This document shows, piece by piece, positions 25,544 to 37,614 of a stretch of DNA of 64,000 bases. Location of the stretch: the NCBI GenBank assembly GCA_038501785.1, contig JBAMJR010000009.1, positions 6,440,001-6,504,000 on the forward strand, read 5' to 3'. Made by a program: the position numbers and the translations under genes. How positions within the stretch are numbered: position 1 is the first letter of the stretch; every line of letters begins with the position of its first letter. The notes under the pieces are model-generated. The model was not told where the DNA came from. It ran no database searches and saw only the letters and a list, made by a program, of their open reading frames with translations. This DNA is from Myoxocephalus aenaeus (Eukaryota; Chordata; Actinopteri; Perciformes; Cottidae).

Positions 25544-26469
25544 CACTGAAAAATATTAATTGCTTTCACAGCCCTTCTTTTTCCAATGATTGTGGCCACT
25601 GTGCCAAAAATCGCTTTACAGCCTGGCGCTGTTCATGGGGACTTGGCGTTTACGGACTCCACCTCACATTTGTCAATGACTGGTGCCATGAAGTCCACAT
25701 TTACAGGAGAGCTGAGACAAACAAGTAACAACGACCATGGCTCAGTGTGATTGGTAAAAACATTTCAAACAGTAAAATAAGCTCATGAATGTTCGTTTTC
25801 GTTCTGATAATTGTGGTCTATTATTAGATTGAGTAAAATATGAAAGGCTCGCGTACATTCTGTTGCTCTTACCGATGAGAGGAAATGAAATGGCCTGTTA
25901 ACGTCACATGAATGCATTTATTTGCTCTCATTTATTAAGTATTTAACATGTGTGTGTTTTCAAAAAGGCATGCATGAAACAAAGTTGTGATGTATCAAAC
26001 ATATCTCCCTTTAAAATGACTCAAGACAATATAAGGTAATGTGGAAATGGCCGGTAAAGAATGTTCATTTACGCACAAATTTACTCCAATGGGTTTGTCT
26101 TTTTTCTTTTAAGTGGGTCCCCGGAACAAAAGTTTAGTCAATTTGTGTGCAAAAATACCATGCAAGAGTGAAAATGAGAGTGGACATTTGAATAGACACT
26201 TTCACAAGCCAGGAGAAAGTGCTGAATCATTTAGTACTGCTGTCCATAGCCTGGCCTGGCATCTTAGAGAAGAACTGTTTAGACTGTTGTCGGCTTGAGA
26301 GATGCAAAACTCTCCCTTTCCTTTGTGCACACTACAGACACTTACTACAGTGCATCTCTTCCTTGTGTATACTTGTATATTACAATTCTAATGCTACTGT
26401 GATGTCCATATGAGTACGAGCCATTTGCAGGACATGATCCCTCACCGGCTTCCCACCGCAAAACACTGC
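25544..26469. other. Non-coding stretch, nothing recognised
   Basis: No gene or repeat recognised. Confidence 0.5.
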
Positions 26470-26770
26470 TAGTTCAACACATTCTCACTCCGGGATTGTG
26501 GTTTGAATTAAAATGAGTATGTTACTTACACAACATGGGTTAAGTCAGTTACGTAACGTCAGTTAAGTGTTACGTCATGTTAAATTACTTATGTACGTAC
26601 GTAACTTAAATAAGACAACGTTGACTATCGGTTGGTGTCCTGGGTGAAGGTCCTGTGGATGTTTACCCACCATCCACCCCGACCTCCTCCGTATGTGGTC
26701 TTTATCGCTCTTTTAACAACGTCACCTGACTCTCCTTTACTCCTGCCATAACTACTCATAGAGCCTCACA
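26470..26770 (+). repeat. Interspersed repeat fragment (tentative)
   Basis: It begins AACACATTCTCACTCCGGGA and continues with TTACGTAACGTCAGTTAAG-like and GTTTACCCACCATCC words. The reverse strand at about 61027-60850 begins similarly (AACACATTCTCGCTCCCAGC) with TTACGT-rich sequence, so both may belong to one dispersed family. Classification unknown. Confidence 0.4.
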
Positions 26771-29240
26771 GTTTGAAGCTACTAGAGCGACTGAAACTGT
26801 GTTACTTGAAATTGAACAGCAATTGTAAACATAGCAGCAAGTGGCATCATAGCAGGCATACAAGAGGACAAAGCTGTACGCTTTGCACTGTATCGCCCAT
26901 TTGAAGACTCATTAAGGATAATTTGGCTTACATATATGTCAAATAATAAGCCATTTCTGTTCTCCAATATTCCACCACAGAGCATGTGGATATTCAAGTC
27001 ATTTGGTTTTTAAGATGAGGTGTTTCTTTTGTCATTATCATGCAAATAGTTGCTTCTAACAATACCATTCCTTCACCTTCCCTTAAAAAAAAAAAAGAAT
27101 CTTCTTTGATGACCTTGCTGGCAAACACAAACCGTTTTAAAAGCTTTTGCTGCTGAGCAAAGGGAGCGGCGTCTCCTGTGTGATACGGATCGATCGCGGG
27201 CCCGGGTGAAGCGCGTCTCCTTTCTAGCCGCTGAACCTAAGCTAGAAGGGTTAAAGGAACGAGGGAGGGCGAGGTCAGCCGCGGACGCAGACGGAATGCT
27301 CGATGAGGAGGAGAAGCAGGGTATGGAACCGGGATTAAGGAAGCCCGAGGATGGGCCCAAGAACGCGTGAGACAGTCTGTGGTTTTTTGAGGTTCTGGGG
27401 AGGAGACGAGATGAAAAATACGGCAGCAAAAAGATAGAAGATAATGTCCAAGGAAATAGTTGAGTCTGATTTAAAAGAAGAAGAGGAAATAGGAAGCTGA
27501 CAGAAGGTAACGGATGGAAATTGAAACTGGAGCTGTATTCACTTTTCTACTGGGTTTGTTGTGGAAAATAGGCAGGACTTTTCACACAATACTTAAAAGA
27601 GGAAGTGAAGACCGCCTGGCTGCTGTATAAACATACCTCAAAGTCAACAAAAATAGATGAACACAAGGAAAAATTATCAAAACCACAGGTGAATAAATTG
27701 TGGCATGTTGTTAGACGGAATACCTGCACTTTATATAAAACGTGCAAAAAAAAGAACAACCAACTGTGAAACCACCGGACCGAGAGCGGCAGTGATCTAT
27801 GGATAAAAATACCGCACCCAATCTAGCTTCCATGTGCTCTAAAAGCCCCGCTGAGGTCAGTTTACAAGCACTTAAATGGGTTTTCATATGGTCAGCAGTG
27901 ATGGAGAGCCAGGCCCATGACATTCTGGGTCACTTGTGGGTGTTTCGTCAGGAAGAAGCAAGAAAACCGTGCGGCTGTGACCGGTAAATGGAAAAGCTGA
28001 ATCAGTGCTCGGGGGGGAAGAGAGTGAAGGGTGGGTTAGGATGAGGTGGGAGGGGGTAATTGTCCTGCATCTGATGTTCACGTTATGCTGTTTGTGTGCT
28101 TCTCCAGAAAAGACAATGGACATTACCGGAGGCAACGCTCGCCTATAAATAAGGCAGGAGGCATGTATTGTATTGACGAAAAGGGAAGAGGCAGCGTAGG
28201 AGTCCATTAGTCTTATAAAAAATGAAGGCAGGCGTTAGTGGTCAGGCTGAGAAAACAACCCAGGAGTTGGAACAATCAGAGAGTGTTTGTGCTGCAGACA
28301 ATGCACGCAAAGCCATTGACCTGGACTGAATCCGCCAAAACTTCTTTTCTTAGCAGTCGTTAATGGAAAAAGAGAGATGCCGTTGCCACACTCCTCTGCT
28401 GCATCCATTCTCTTTATTTGAAAGGCTCACAAGCGGGAGACACATTTCGGAAAGAGTGTGTTTTATTTGCGGAGCAACCTCTGAGGAAAGTTATGCTCGC
28501 CGTAAAAGGTTACATCGCAAATTCACTCATTGCATATGGAGGACGGCGGCGGCGACTTTAGCTTTGCAATTTAGCGATCATTATCATCAATCATCCAGAC
28601 GCTCCAAATAGCCAAATGAGACCTTTCGCAATGTGATCAGTGCTATTTGTCAGGGGACACGGAGGGTATGAATGTGGTGGCTGATGAGCATTTGGTCACA
28701 TCCAGCTCAAAAGGGAGGCTGAGTGGCGCTCTAAATGCTCAAAAGAAGGCCAATTGAAGCAAAGACTCAGTGCAAGCCACTCGTAACCAAACAAACAGTT
28801 CCCTTCAAAATGTTTTCCTGATGGCTGCAAATTAAACGAGCAGAGCCTCTCAGCTCAAACCAGAAACTGTGGTTTCTAAGTGGAGTTTGTGGTGGTTGAA
28901 ATAACCGGGGAGGAGGGGGGAAACAGATGTTCTATGTTGGACGGAATGAGGGCTTATACTGCACTGGCGCACATACGGACGCATGTAAAGGAAAGTTTGA
29001 GGGTGAATCTTTTTTAATACAAAATGAATCTTTGGGTTGGACAGTGTGTCCTTGCTACACTGCGGCCGAGGGAAACCTTCTCGTGTGTGCATGTTGTGGT
29101 AAAGACTAAACTTCAGCATGGAGGTTGGACTGGAGACGAGGAGACTAGATGAAGAAGTTACTTAACGTGAATAACTAGCATGGAATATAGCAAAACTTGA
29201 CTGTTGAAATTGTTGTTGTATTTAAACATACCAATGCATA
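26771..29240. other. Non-coding stretch; one GC-rich open block at 27113-27370
   Basis: No recognisable gene. A plus-strand frame is open from 27113 to a TGA at 27368-27370 (85 codons) in a GC-rich patch but lacks an upstream ATG and known homology. Positions 28010-28900 look like single-copy non-coding sequence. Confidence 0.4.
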
Positions 29241-29860
29241 TTTAAAGGAATAGTTGAGACGTTTTGGGAGATGCAGCAAGCTCCCGGGCTAGCTTAGCAT
29301 AAATACTGGAAAGAGGTAGAGACAATACTAAAATATGCCAACCAATAAATATAAAACTCAATAGTTAACTGGTTGAATCTCATTTGTTTAATCCATACAA
29401 AATTCTAAATCCGACCCGAATGCTTAGAAACGACTTTGCCATGGTGTTCAACATCCAAATTAGCATTTGAATGTATTTCATTAGTATCAGACTATGCATT
29501 TCCCAAAAATTCCCAAATAACCAATGAAATAAAAAATAGTAACAAACAAAATAAGATTCACAGGGAGAAAAAAAAAATCCTGCTTGACTTTGAGTGGTAC
29601 TGCTGACTGAACGGGAACAAGACGGCTGGCTCTGTGCCAACGAGATGCTGTCCTTGACCACAACCTGACACCAGAGAGAGAAAACAGCTGTATTTCGGAC
29701 TGTATATCTTTCCCACCGAAGCTTTGAAGCCCCAAAAAATGGTTTCCGAGACAGCGCTGGATAAATCACTATTTACAAATCACCGCCGGACTATTTCTTG
29801 GCTCCGAGCTTGCTGCCCACCGGTGTTTTGTGTCAACCAGCAGAGAGTTCAGGAAGTTAA
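29241..29860 (+). repeat. Dispersed teleost-type repeat, partial and diverged
   Basis: Landmarks include GTTTTGGGAGATGCAG, GGCTAGCTTAGCATAAA, CATTTGTTTAATCCATAC and GGACTATTTCTTGGCTC. Matching landmarks occur in order at 37.67-38.25 kb (TTTTGGGAAACACAATTAC, GTAGGTTAGCTCAAGACTGG, TTGTTTGTTTCAATCCGTAC). This supports a shared family although each copy is interrupted. Class unknown. Confidence 0.45.
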
Positions 29861-30125
29861 TGCTCACAGCCAAGAAGAATGTGTTGTGAATCTGATTGTG
29901 GGCTTGAATCAAGCAAAAATACTAGAGGCCGCACTTGAGTAGATCCAAATTCCACACTATGCCATTATTGTTAAAATTATTTAATTCTACAAATTGCATT
30001 ATTTGTATGAATTTTCATCCCAGATCTTGTACTAAAACCTAATTGTCTTTATATACACAGGGCATGTGATGGGCATTGGGGGTCTAGGCCCTGGAGGAGC
30101 TTAGACTAATTAAATGTAATGATAT
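29861..30125. other. Short non-coding stretch, nothing recognised
   Basis: No gene or repeat recognised. Confidence 0.5.
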
Positions 30126-30145
30126 CACACACACACACACACACA
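30126..30145. repeat. (CA)10 microsatellite
   Basis: About ten CA units. Confidence 0.92.
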
Positions 30146-30240
30146 GTGTTGCCAACTTGGCATCTTTCTCACTGGAATTAGCGACTTTTCAGACCCTTTT
30201 AGCGACGTGCTGCTCAGACTAGACTCTCTCCTCTGGCGGT
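30146..30240 (+). mobile_element. Possible end of a hAT-type MITE
   Basis: The segment CAGTGTTGCCAACTTGGC followed by TTAGCGACTTTTCAGACC resembles the start of dispersed fish elements of the AGTGTTGCCAAC type, from memory. The opposite end is not found, so this is a fragment at most. Confidence 0.35.
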
Positions 30241-30427
30241 AGCGTCTCTCTTTTCTCCTCTCCTTCATCCCAGTGTGCACGCTGGAGAGAGTGAGCACTT
30301 TCACCCTGACCGCTTTCAGAGTAGCCTCCGAAAATATATTTAAATGCGAGTCAATGTGAAGCGTGAACTTGAGTCAGACGTCCTAACATAACCGCCTGCC
30401 AAAATGCATGCAGGTCTTGAAACCATC

Positions 30428-30429
<2 letters not shown>

Positions 30430-30476
<47 letters not shown>
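30430..30476. repeat. (GT)23 microsatellite
   Basis: A pure GT run of about 47 bp. Confidence 0.96.
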
Positions 30477-30482
<6 letters not shown>

Positions 30483-31442
30483 TCTGGTGGTCAGCCCTGA
30501 GAGACACTTCATTTCCCAGAGAAGGATCCCCCAAGGACTCCCCGGCCAAGGTTCGGGGCTATAAGCCCTTGACATCTCATGTTTACCTGTATCACTGCTG
30601 GTCCACAACTTGGCAGGAAATAGCTGCGTTTCCATTGAGTTGCTGAAGAAAATCAATTACTGTCAGTTACCTCATCCATGTTGTTTCCAGATCAGTGGAA
30701 ATTCTGTGGACCTGCCCAGGAAGTGGAATACGGCCTTGGTACCTTGGTACGACACGCCGTTGCTACATAGGGAGGATGTGCTTGACGTGCCGGTATCGCC
30801 TATTTTGTTTGCATCGGGCCCGCTCAATGACGCCGATATCATATGAGTTTTATATTAACAAAGGCTTGAAAAATGATGAAATACTTAAATTCCCCCTTTA
30901 CAAGCAGCCAACTGGACAGTGAGAACTGGACATCTGGACTTCTGTGGGGTTTCCTGGCAGCACAGGTGACTGTGGGAGGGCGGGAGCCAAACAACACACT
31001 GACTGGGGAGATGGGGAACTCGCTAATTAGAACTGGAGCTATTAATACCGGTTCAATATGTTATCAGTGCACTAGTGACACCAGTGCTGCAATAACATTG
31101 CAGTAAATAATGCGCATGAACGATCAAATGAAATGGGAATCAATACCGGGACGGTTATTCTCTGTGATATCTTTGTCACAGAGATTGCATGCATCTTGTA
31201 CGGAGAGCAAAGTCAATATCTAGAATAGATCTGGTACATAGTTGAAGTCGGTCATTCTGTGAGTTCACAGGTCTGTCTTTGCTGACTCAGCTCGTTCTTG
31301 TGAATTGTTACTCGAGCAGCAGCGAAGGGCGGGGCTTAGCAAAGGGTGAATTGGGATCCTTTGTCGTGGAGGATAAACAAATTCAGGTTCAGCAGAGATA
31401 CGTTTTAAACAAAGTCCTCATGGCGAGAAGGTTGGGGTGGAA
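30477..31442. other. Non-coding stretch, nothing recognised
   Basis: No gene, RNA or repeat recognised. Confidence 0.5.
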
Positions 31443-31634
31443 GGATGGATGGATGGATAAATGGTTAGGTGGATGGATGGATGATGGATAAATGGTTAGG
31501 TGGATGGATGGATGGATGGATGGATGGATAAATGGTTAAGTGGATGGATAAATGGTTAGATGGATGGATGGATGATGGATGGATAAATGGTTAAGTGGAT
31601 GGATGGATAAATGGTTAGATGGATGGATGGATAA
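31443..31634. repeat. GGAT-based minisatellite with AAATGGTTA(A/G) spacers
   Basis: Runs of GGAT units alternate with ATAAATGGTTAGGT or ATAAATGGTTAAGT blocks. This gives a compound repeat of at least six blocks of varying length over about 190 bp. Confidence 0.93.
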
Positions 31635-31778
31635 ACCACCAGACTTTCAAACTGGTATTTGTGCCCCGTGTGAAACCAACCAGTTAACATTTCCTCATTT
31701 TGGCCATGATCCTATTTTCGCCCAAAAGGGAGTCATGTTGTTGCCTGAACCAAAAAGTGTTGACCTAGTGGCAGGATT

Positions 31779-31803
31779 CATCATCATTATCATCATCATC
31801 ATG
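31779..31803. repeat. (ATC)n microsatellite
   Basis: ATC/ATT trinucleotide run of about eight units. Confidence 0.88.
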
Positions 31804-33829
31804 CGGTGGTGGTCATTTATTGCATTTCGATGACCTCGATCAATATTAGGATAGGGTCACATTTTTTAGGTCATTTTTTAGGTCTTAAAACAACAAAGTC
31901 CATCATTCCCTTCTGTACATTGAAATGATTGAAATGAGACAGAAGTCGTGTCCTTGTCTCAATGGATATGTGGATGGAAATGCTCATTTATTCTCATCTT
32001 TGCATTCATATTGTCATTTCCCAACATATATTTGTATTTACCAGTAACATACTGTAACCTTGCTGTCATGCTTTCCCATTTGTTGTTGTTACCAAATGCC
32101 ATAATACATAATGCCATTATTATATTACACAATGTCCCATCGTTTAGGAAATGTGAGGTTTGTGGTTTAGGAGAAACTTGATAAAAGCACACATCCAAAC
32201 TGGACTAAATGCATCAGCCACTGCACGCTCACATCACTGCTGGACATGTGGAAGAGTAACTGTAAAATGTCCCGCGAGCACCAGGCTTGTAATGGAATGC
32301 CTCTATCATCCGTCCAGATTTAGCCTCTGGCACGTTTACACTATATGTCCACCGCATATATTAAGTCTGTCTTCCGCGAATGCTAAACATCCCCAGCAGG
32401 TGTTCCATTCTTCACACCTGCCGATTCATTGTAATTCATGACAATGAGGGAGGGAGGGAGGAGAGAAAGAAGCCCACAGGATTTCCGTTGGAGAGCCGGA
32501 GCAGCTTGTCACTGTTTGCTAATAGAGACAAGAGGTTTATAAAGAACTGCGGTCTTGTACTGCAAACGATAACGCGTCCAGTTATCGCAGGACAAATTGA
32601 ATGCGGGCTTCCCAGCCTCAATCTGCTTACTTAGCGTTCGCTTTTGTGTAACTTGGCAGGATGCGAGACGGCTGCACAATTTGCGTGGCTGCAGCGAAAA
32701 AGCAAAGCAGGCTGTTTTTTTTTTTCTTCCTCCCCACACACACGGGCTCCAAATGGACTAAATGGATTCAGGCGGCGCTGATATCATGCAAACAGTCAAG
32801 TTTAATTTCTGTACAACTTCTCGAATAAAAAAAACGCCATTTTTCTTCATTTCTATTTTCAGGGGGCCCGCCACGCGGACATCCAGATGCAAAAACATGA
32901 GTGATGATTGTTTATTTGTGGAGCTAAAGGAAGTGGTTAATTATGCTGTCAGCTTCTTCCTACTGAAAAAAAAAGAGAGAGAAAAAATGATGAACTGCGT
33001 CTGGGTCTTGATGCAGTGCTGAGAAATAAAAGCCCAGTTAATCATACAGCAAGTGGCCTGTTCACAATCTGTCTGCCCACGGATTCGCATGTGATGCTGA
33101 TAAAAACAATGTGGTCATTTAGTTTAACCCTCTTAAGCTCACGTCAGAGAAGAAACGCCTGGGCGCTATTTATTGTTTCAGTCGGTATCGAGTGTTTTAC
33201 ATCATAGGATTCAGGCTATTTCTTTCTGGCGCAGTGCAAGGGGCTGCTCGCATGATGCGATGATCCCCCAAAACAAAACACTTCCATCCTTTCACCCAAG
33301 GTACTTGGAAAGGTTGCGCTTCCGTAACTAGGCAACCAAAATCTGTGCCCTGCATGCGATGGCGGTCACGACAAAGTCGCAGTAAATCCCTCACAGTAGC
33401 TTTATCGCTCCATTTGTCAGTTTGGCTGACGTTCCATCTGATGTAGTGATTTATACTGATATTATAGTGTCTTGTAAACGCTTTTAATACGCAATATATG
33501 TCACAATCAATTCAGTCTTAACATCGCTTCACTCTGACACCAGCAAGGCTTTTCTCTCAGCACCTTAAAACAATTGTTGGTGCATTTAATTGGTTATAAA
33601 AACATCTTTTATAGAGCTGGGGGTCAGAGAGGGACCTCTATTAGATCAGAAAGGAAGATCCTAAGGTTTCAAGGTCTCATCCTATTGTAACTCACAACGT
33701 TGGCTACGTTACAAGTTTACAAGGTTTACAATGTGTATGGCCATCGTAACAATGGGCAATGCATATTGCGGTCCCATTTTGCTCCATGACACAAACACAC
33801 AAACACAACCATATTATAAGTGAAGGGTG
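31804..33829. other. Non-coding stretch; candidate regulatory block 32870-33060
   Basis: No gene recognised. Around 32900-32950 the words GATTGTTTATTTGTGG (forkhead-like) and AGTGGTTAATTATGCTG (homeodomain-like) lie close together in repeat-free sequence. This only suggests a regulatory element. Confidence 0.35.
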
Positions 33830-33831
33830 GC

Positions 33832-34225
33832 AGCAGGCTGTGGTTGGTATTGTCTTTGAATATCCTCTTCGCAGGCACCTCTCGTCATCAATATCCCTGA
33901 CGCTCAGTAGATGGGTACCAGCGATGTTCTGGGCGGTCTTAACCCGCCGCTGTTGACCCCTCCCTTCCTGGATCGTGCCAGTTTGCAGTCTGGATGCTTT
34001 CTATTGCTCCTCCGTGAAAGTTAACAAGGACTCGGCCCGTGAGTTTAGCCTTCCCAAGACAGAAGTACAGCTGTGACGATGACCATGATGCTGATTCCCA
34101 GGAACTCAAAACTGTTCACCTGCTCCACCTCAGCTCCATTGATGTAGACAGGCGTGTGTGTGTCTTCACCTCTTTTCTTCTTCTTTCTTTATCCTTGGTT
34201 TTACTGACATTGAGCAGTGGAATGT
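33832..34225 (-). pseudogene. LINE reverse-transcriptase C-terminal fragment (truncated retrotransposon)
   Basis: On the minus strand two pieces of a non-LTR retrotransposon polyprotein can be read. The upstream piece contains VYINGAEVEQVNSFEFLG, the typical end of the reverse-transcriptase domain in fish L2/Rex1/CR1-like LINEs. Downstream, RVKTAQNIAGTHLLSV followed by RDIDDERCLRRG matches the conserved tail region of the same proteins. The pieces lie in order, but the sequence between them carries frameshifts and a stop, and a frameshift also precedes the first motif. No upstream reverse-transcriptase or endonuclease domain is present, so this is a typical 5'-truncated dead insertion. The family name is uncertain; the LINE assignment rests on these two motifs. 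Confidence 0.82.
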
Positions 34226-35414
34226 TCTTTGAGCACACTCTGCGAAATTGTTGTTTGGGATCCTGCCGAAGACGGTAGCGAAAACGTCCCAATTGCTCTT
34301 CTGACAGACAGACAGACCAATGAAGCGGTGCGAAAACCCCCACATGACTCATCGGCATGGAAATCCACACGTAGTTTTCCGCCTTATCGCCAAAGAAACA
34401 CCTTATTTCTGTCTTTTGTTTTGCTCCCCCCCAATACGCTCACAGAGGAGTGTTTGAGCTTTTTGTCACGAGAAACTAATAATCTCGCTCCTGGAAACAC
34501 AAACATTATCTTGATACATCCCTCCCCAACCCGCAGGACCATTGTTCACAGTGCCCTTTTGCGGACCTTGAATTTTTGGCCCAAAGTCAAGTCCTGCTGT
34601 GTGTGTGACCAGCATAATACCAGAGGACTGCTATGTTTATGTATTCTACTTCCAACAGGGTAAGCATCTAACACTGGGCCGGCCTCTAATTAATATCATA
34701 GCAGTTGAAGGTGGTACCTTTTATGGATCGTCTTTTTTTCCTTCTCCTTGTAGTGTTTGGGCTTTGCCTCCTCAGTGCTTCATGTTCCCCATCCAGTCTG
34801 ACAGTATTGGTAATTGTGCATTATAAGGCTTTTGGCACAGGTTGCTGTTTAGTATACAGGAGCCATAGCGAGGACCTGATACTCCTTAATGCCTCTGCTA
34901 TTAAGAACCAAATCACATTGCAAACACTTCATTAAACAGCCTGAGGCGCTGTCATTGTTTAATGACATATCGATGAGTGTGTTCAGTGGACAACGGCACA
35001 CGCTCTCTCTCTCTCTTTTTTTTTTACCCCCCTGCGCTCCCCAGGGGTGTCATCTGTCACTCCATCTCCTGCTAATCGATGTCTCTGGAGAATGCAGCGG
35101 CGGCCCCACTGGTGACAAGGTGCATTAAAAATGTAGCGCTGGTTATCTCTGCTGGGCCATTCATTCATTTTGCATGGTTTGGAGAGTTGAAGCGTTGCGA
35201 TTCCGCGGCGCTCATTGTCCTCCGTAAAACGGGGGGCTGTTGTATGGTCATCAGATATTTTGACACAAAGAACTTCAGGCTCCACCGTTCAAAAGGGAGA
35301 ATGGATTAAATGTGCACTTCAAATTATCACCAAACTTTATTATTTTACCTTTCTTGTTTAACACCAAAATGGTCTGATATGCAAATCACTCTGTTTAAAT
35401 CAAATTTGCAAGTA
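34226..35414. other. Non-coding stretch, nothing recognised
   Basis: No exon recognised. The region at 34900-35300 is repeat-free and could be regulatory. Confidence 0.45.
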
Positions 35415-35746
35415 TTTTAGCCCAGTGATTTTCAACCACTGTGCCATGGCACACAAGTGTGCCGTGAGAAATCATCAGGTGTGCCGTGGGGAAATGTCCA
35501 ATTTCACTTAAACGGTCCCAAAAAATATGATTTAGTTGCCTCAAATAATTTTCCATTGTTGAGCTGGCCGAGTAATTAAATACTCTTCCATGCCAGTAGG
35601 TAGCGCAATAATTACCTACCATATATGCTGTATTATGCTACAATGTGACATTTTTTAACGTTTTGGGTTGTTGGTGTGCCGCAGGATTTTTTTATTGTAG
35701 AAAATGTGCCGCGGCTCAAAACAGGTTGAAAAACACAGTTTTAGTC
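35415..35746 (+). mobile_element. Non-autonomous hAT element (316 bp) with 8-bp duplication
   Basis: The element runs from 35423 (CAGTGATTTTCAACC) to 35738 (GGTTGAAAAACACAG). Its ends are imperfect inverted repeats sharing TTTTCAACC. Flanking octamers TTTTAGCC (35415-35422) and TTTTAGTC (35739-35746) differ at one base, consistent with an aged hAT target-site duplication. GTGCCATGGCAC near the left and GTGCCGCGGC near the right are subterminal, and GTGTGCCGTG words recur inside. No coding capacity. This belongs to the dispersed type whose inner sequence repeats GTGTGCCGTGRGAAAT. Confidence 0.83.
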
Positions 35747-37392
35747 CAATACTTTCCCTACATGTGTGTTTTCGATGTTGTCTGAAGCCCAGGATGTACT
35801 AAATTCAATCCACAACATTTCTGAGCATTTATTCCTCTGTTGACACACAGTGGATAGAATCAATCCACTATTCCGTACCTGAAGATTACGGGGCTTTTCA
35901 GACGGGCAGCTAAAGCTGACTGATAAATTAGCCGACTTGAATCATCCAAACCCTGGTGGTTTCAGGCAAACAAAGCCCGGCATCACTCAATGTTCTCAAA
36001 GTCCAAAACGTCTTTCATTCAACACAGAGTGTATTTTTTCTTTTCTTTTTTACATTTCTTACATAAATGATCTGTGTAGTATCATGTGCATGTTGTCAGT
36101 TATCTATCCCCATGAAGTAGCAACATTTCTTCCCATACGATCCAGTGTGCCGATTGACAGATGGATGTTTATTGAATTTCACTCAACTTCTGGTTTGTGT
36201 CATTCTTTGAATCTTCATCAAATATGAGAAGTCTTTATGCACTGTGCAGTTAAACCAGATAAATCAATGAATTAATGTGTTGAGTCATATGCATGCTAGG
36301 TTAGATGTAGATGTTAGATTTTCTTCTCAACTTCACTGTCCTTTAACAGCGAGGTTGCCGGTTCTAGTCCCGGATCCTTCCGTCTGCATTTTATTCATGT
36401 ACGTATGTATACTGTATGTGGAGATTTTAATAAAGTTAAAGAATAAGTGTCCAGGACTTTTACAACAGAAACATAACCAGCTGATCCCAGAGCTGTGCAG
36501 GAGAGCTGACATAATACTTAGTGAATGTTTGTGACACTGCTGAGGTGGAAAATCTCTCATTTTCTTATTTTTGCTCCGTTAGTCCCACCACGCATTCACA
36601 CTTCCTGTGTCAACAGGAAGTTAAAATCCCTAAAAACTCATTTAAAATGTGAACATTTTTCAAGCGAGATAAAATGCTGGAGATCATTAGAAGTCAGATG
36701 TGGTCAAAATGATTGACGTTTCATATACATTGCCAGGCCCAGCCCAGGGGGTTTATGTATTTATTTTATTTTTTGTACATTATTTAGGGCATTTATTACT
36801 GAGGATTATCTGAACCAGGGGTGCAGCTGCATCTGCTCCAGGGTGATGTGCTCCTTGGGGGGGTTTGCAGCAAAAACATACCTTTAATAAAACATTCTGG
36901 AGTACACAGAGGAAGTCAGAAAGAAACAAGGTATGAGGAGTGAGATTTCACTCCAGAGATCAACAGATGCTGGAGCCAAAGCCAGACATCCCACTTCTTC
37001 ACCAGGCAGCCACATCTAAAGTCTCGAACCGGCACTTGAGGGACAAATCGGAGCTGGTTTCCATTTTTCACACTGGAAGACTCCCTTCAGAGTTCATTCC
37101 GATGGCTGCTTCCGCCAGCTGCTTCATGATAGTCTGAGACGGAGATAAAGAGACCTTTTCCTTCCACCATACACCGACACAGAAACCACCCGGCATCAGT
37201 GCCATAGCAACAAGAAAGTGAAAAGTCTTTGCTGAGACGTCAGATCAAATCGCTCATTGGTCGACCCTCCACATCAACTTTAGAGATGCGTGTTGGATTC
37301 CCTGTGCAGAACAGGATCACCAGTACTTTGGCTTGTGCTGGGAGTGATAACTGCTGGTATGTGTGATGTGAGAATACGTGCCTGGTACTTAC
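35747..37392. other. Non-coding stretch, nothing recognised
   Basis: No gene recognised. A B-box-like GGTTCTAGTCCC at 36359-36370 is isolated and not convincing as a tRNA or SINE. Confidence 0.45.
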
Positions 37393-37500
37393 TGGTGAAT
37401 TATCAGTCTTTCTGTTGCCAGCACAAACTGATCCGAAGCCCCCGTCTCCGAGCTGAAGGTACTTGGGCTCCAATTTGGCAACACACTCAGACAAACAATC
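37393..37500 (-). pseudogene. Orphan Pim-kinase-like exon (glycine-rich loop)
   Basis: The minus strand is open for 36 codons ending at a strong donor, CCA|GTAAGT (donor GT at 37392-37391). The peptide contains the kinase P-loop GDGGFGSV followed by CAGNRKTDNSP. Pim kinases carry GSGGFGSV then a short stretch to SDNLP, and in mammalian PIM1 I recall an intron exactly between that Pro and the following Val-Ala-Ile-Lys. The donor here falls at the same place. The catalytic Lys exon, HRD loop and DFG are not found downstream within this window. An in-frame TGA lies immediately upstream at 37503-37501. Fish genomes hold many Pim-like genes and pseudogenes, so a broken copy is the simplest reading. 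Confidence 0.6.
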
Positions 37501-37614
37501 TCAAACACAGATCTGTGTTTTACTGCATTTGTGAGGACTGTCCTCTATGTTTAAACTAGTGCTCGGGCGCTACGGTTCCAATCAGAGGTTGTTAACCTGA
37601 GGGTTAGTAAAATC

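Noticed and set aside
27073..27429. Minus-strand frame of 118 codons, Ser/Arg-rich
   Set aside because: Low-complexity composition in a GC-rich patch, ends in poly-Phe from an A run, and has no recognisable domain.
36335..36380. B-box-like GGTTCTAGTCCC suggesting a SINE or tRNA
   Set aside because: No A box at the right distance and no body module follows.
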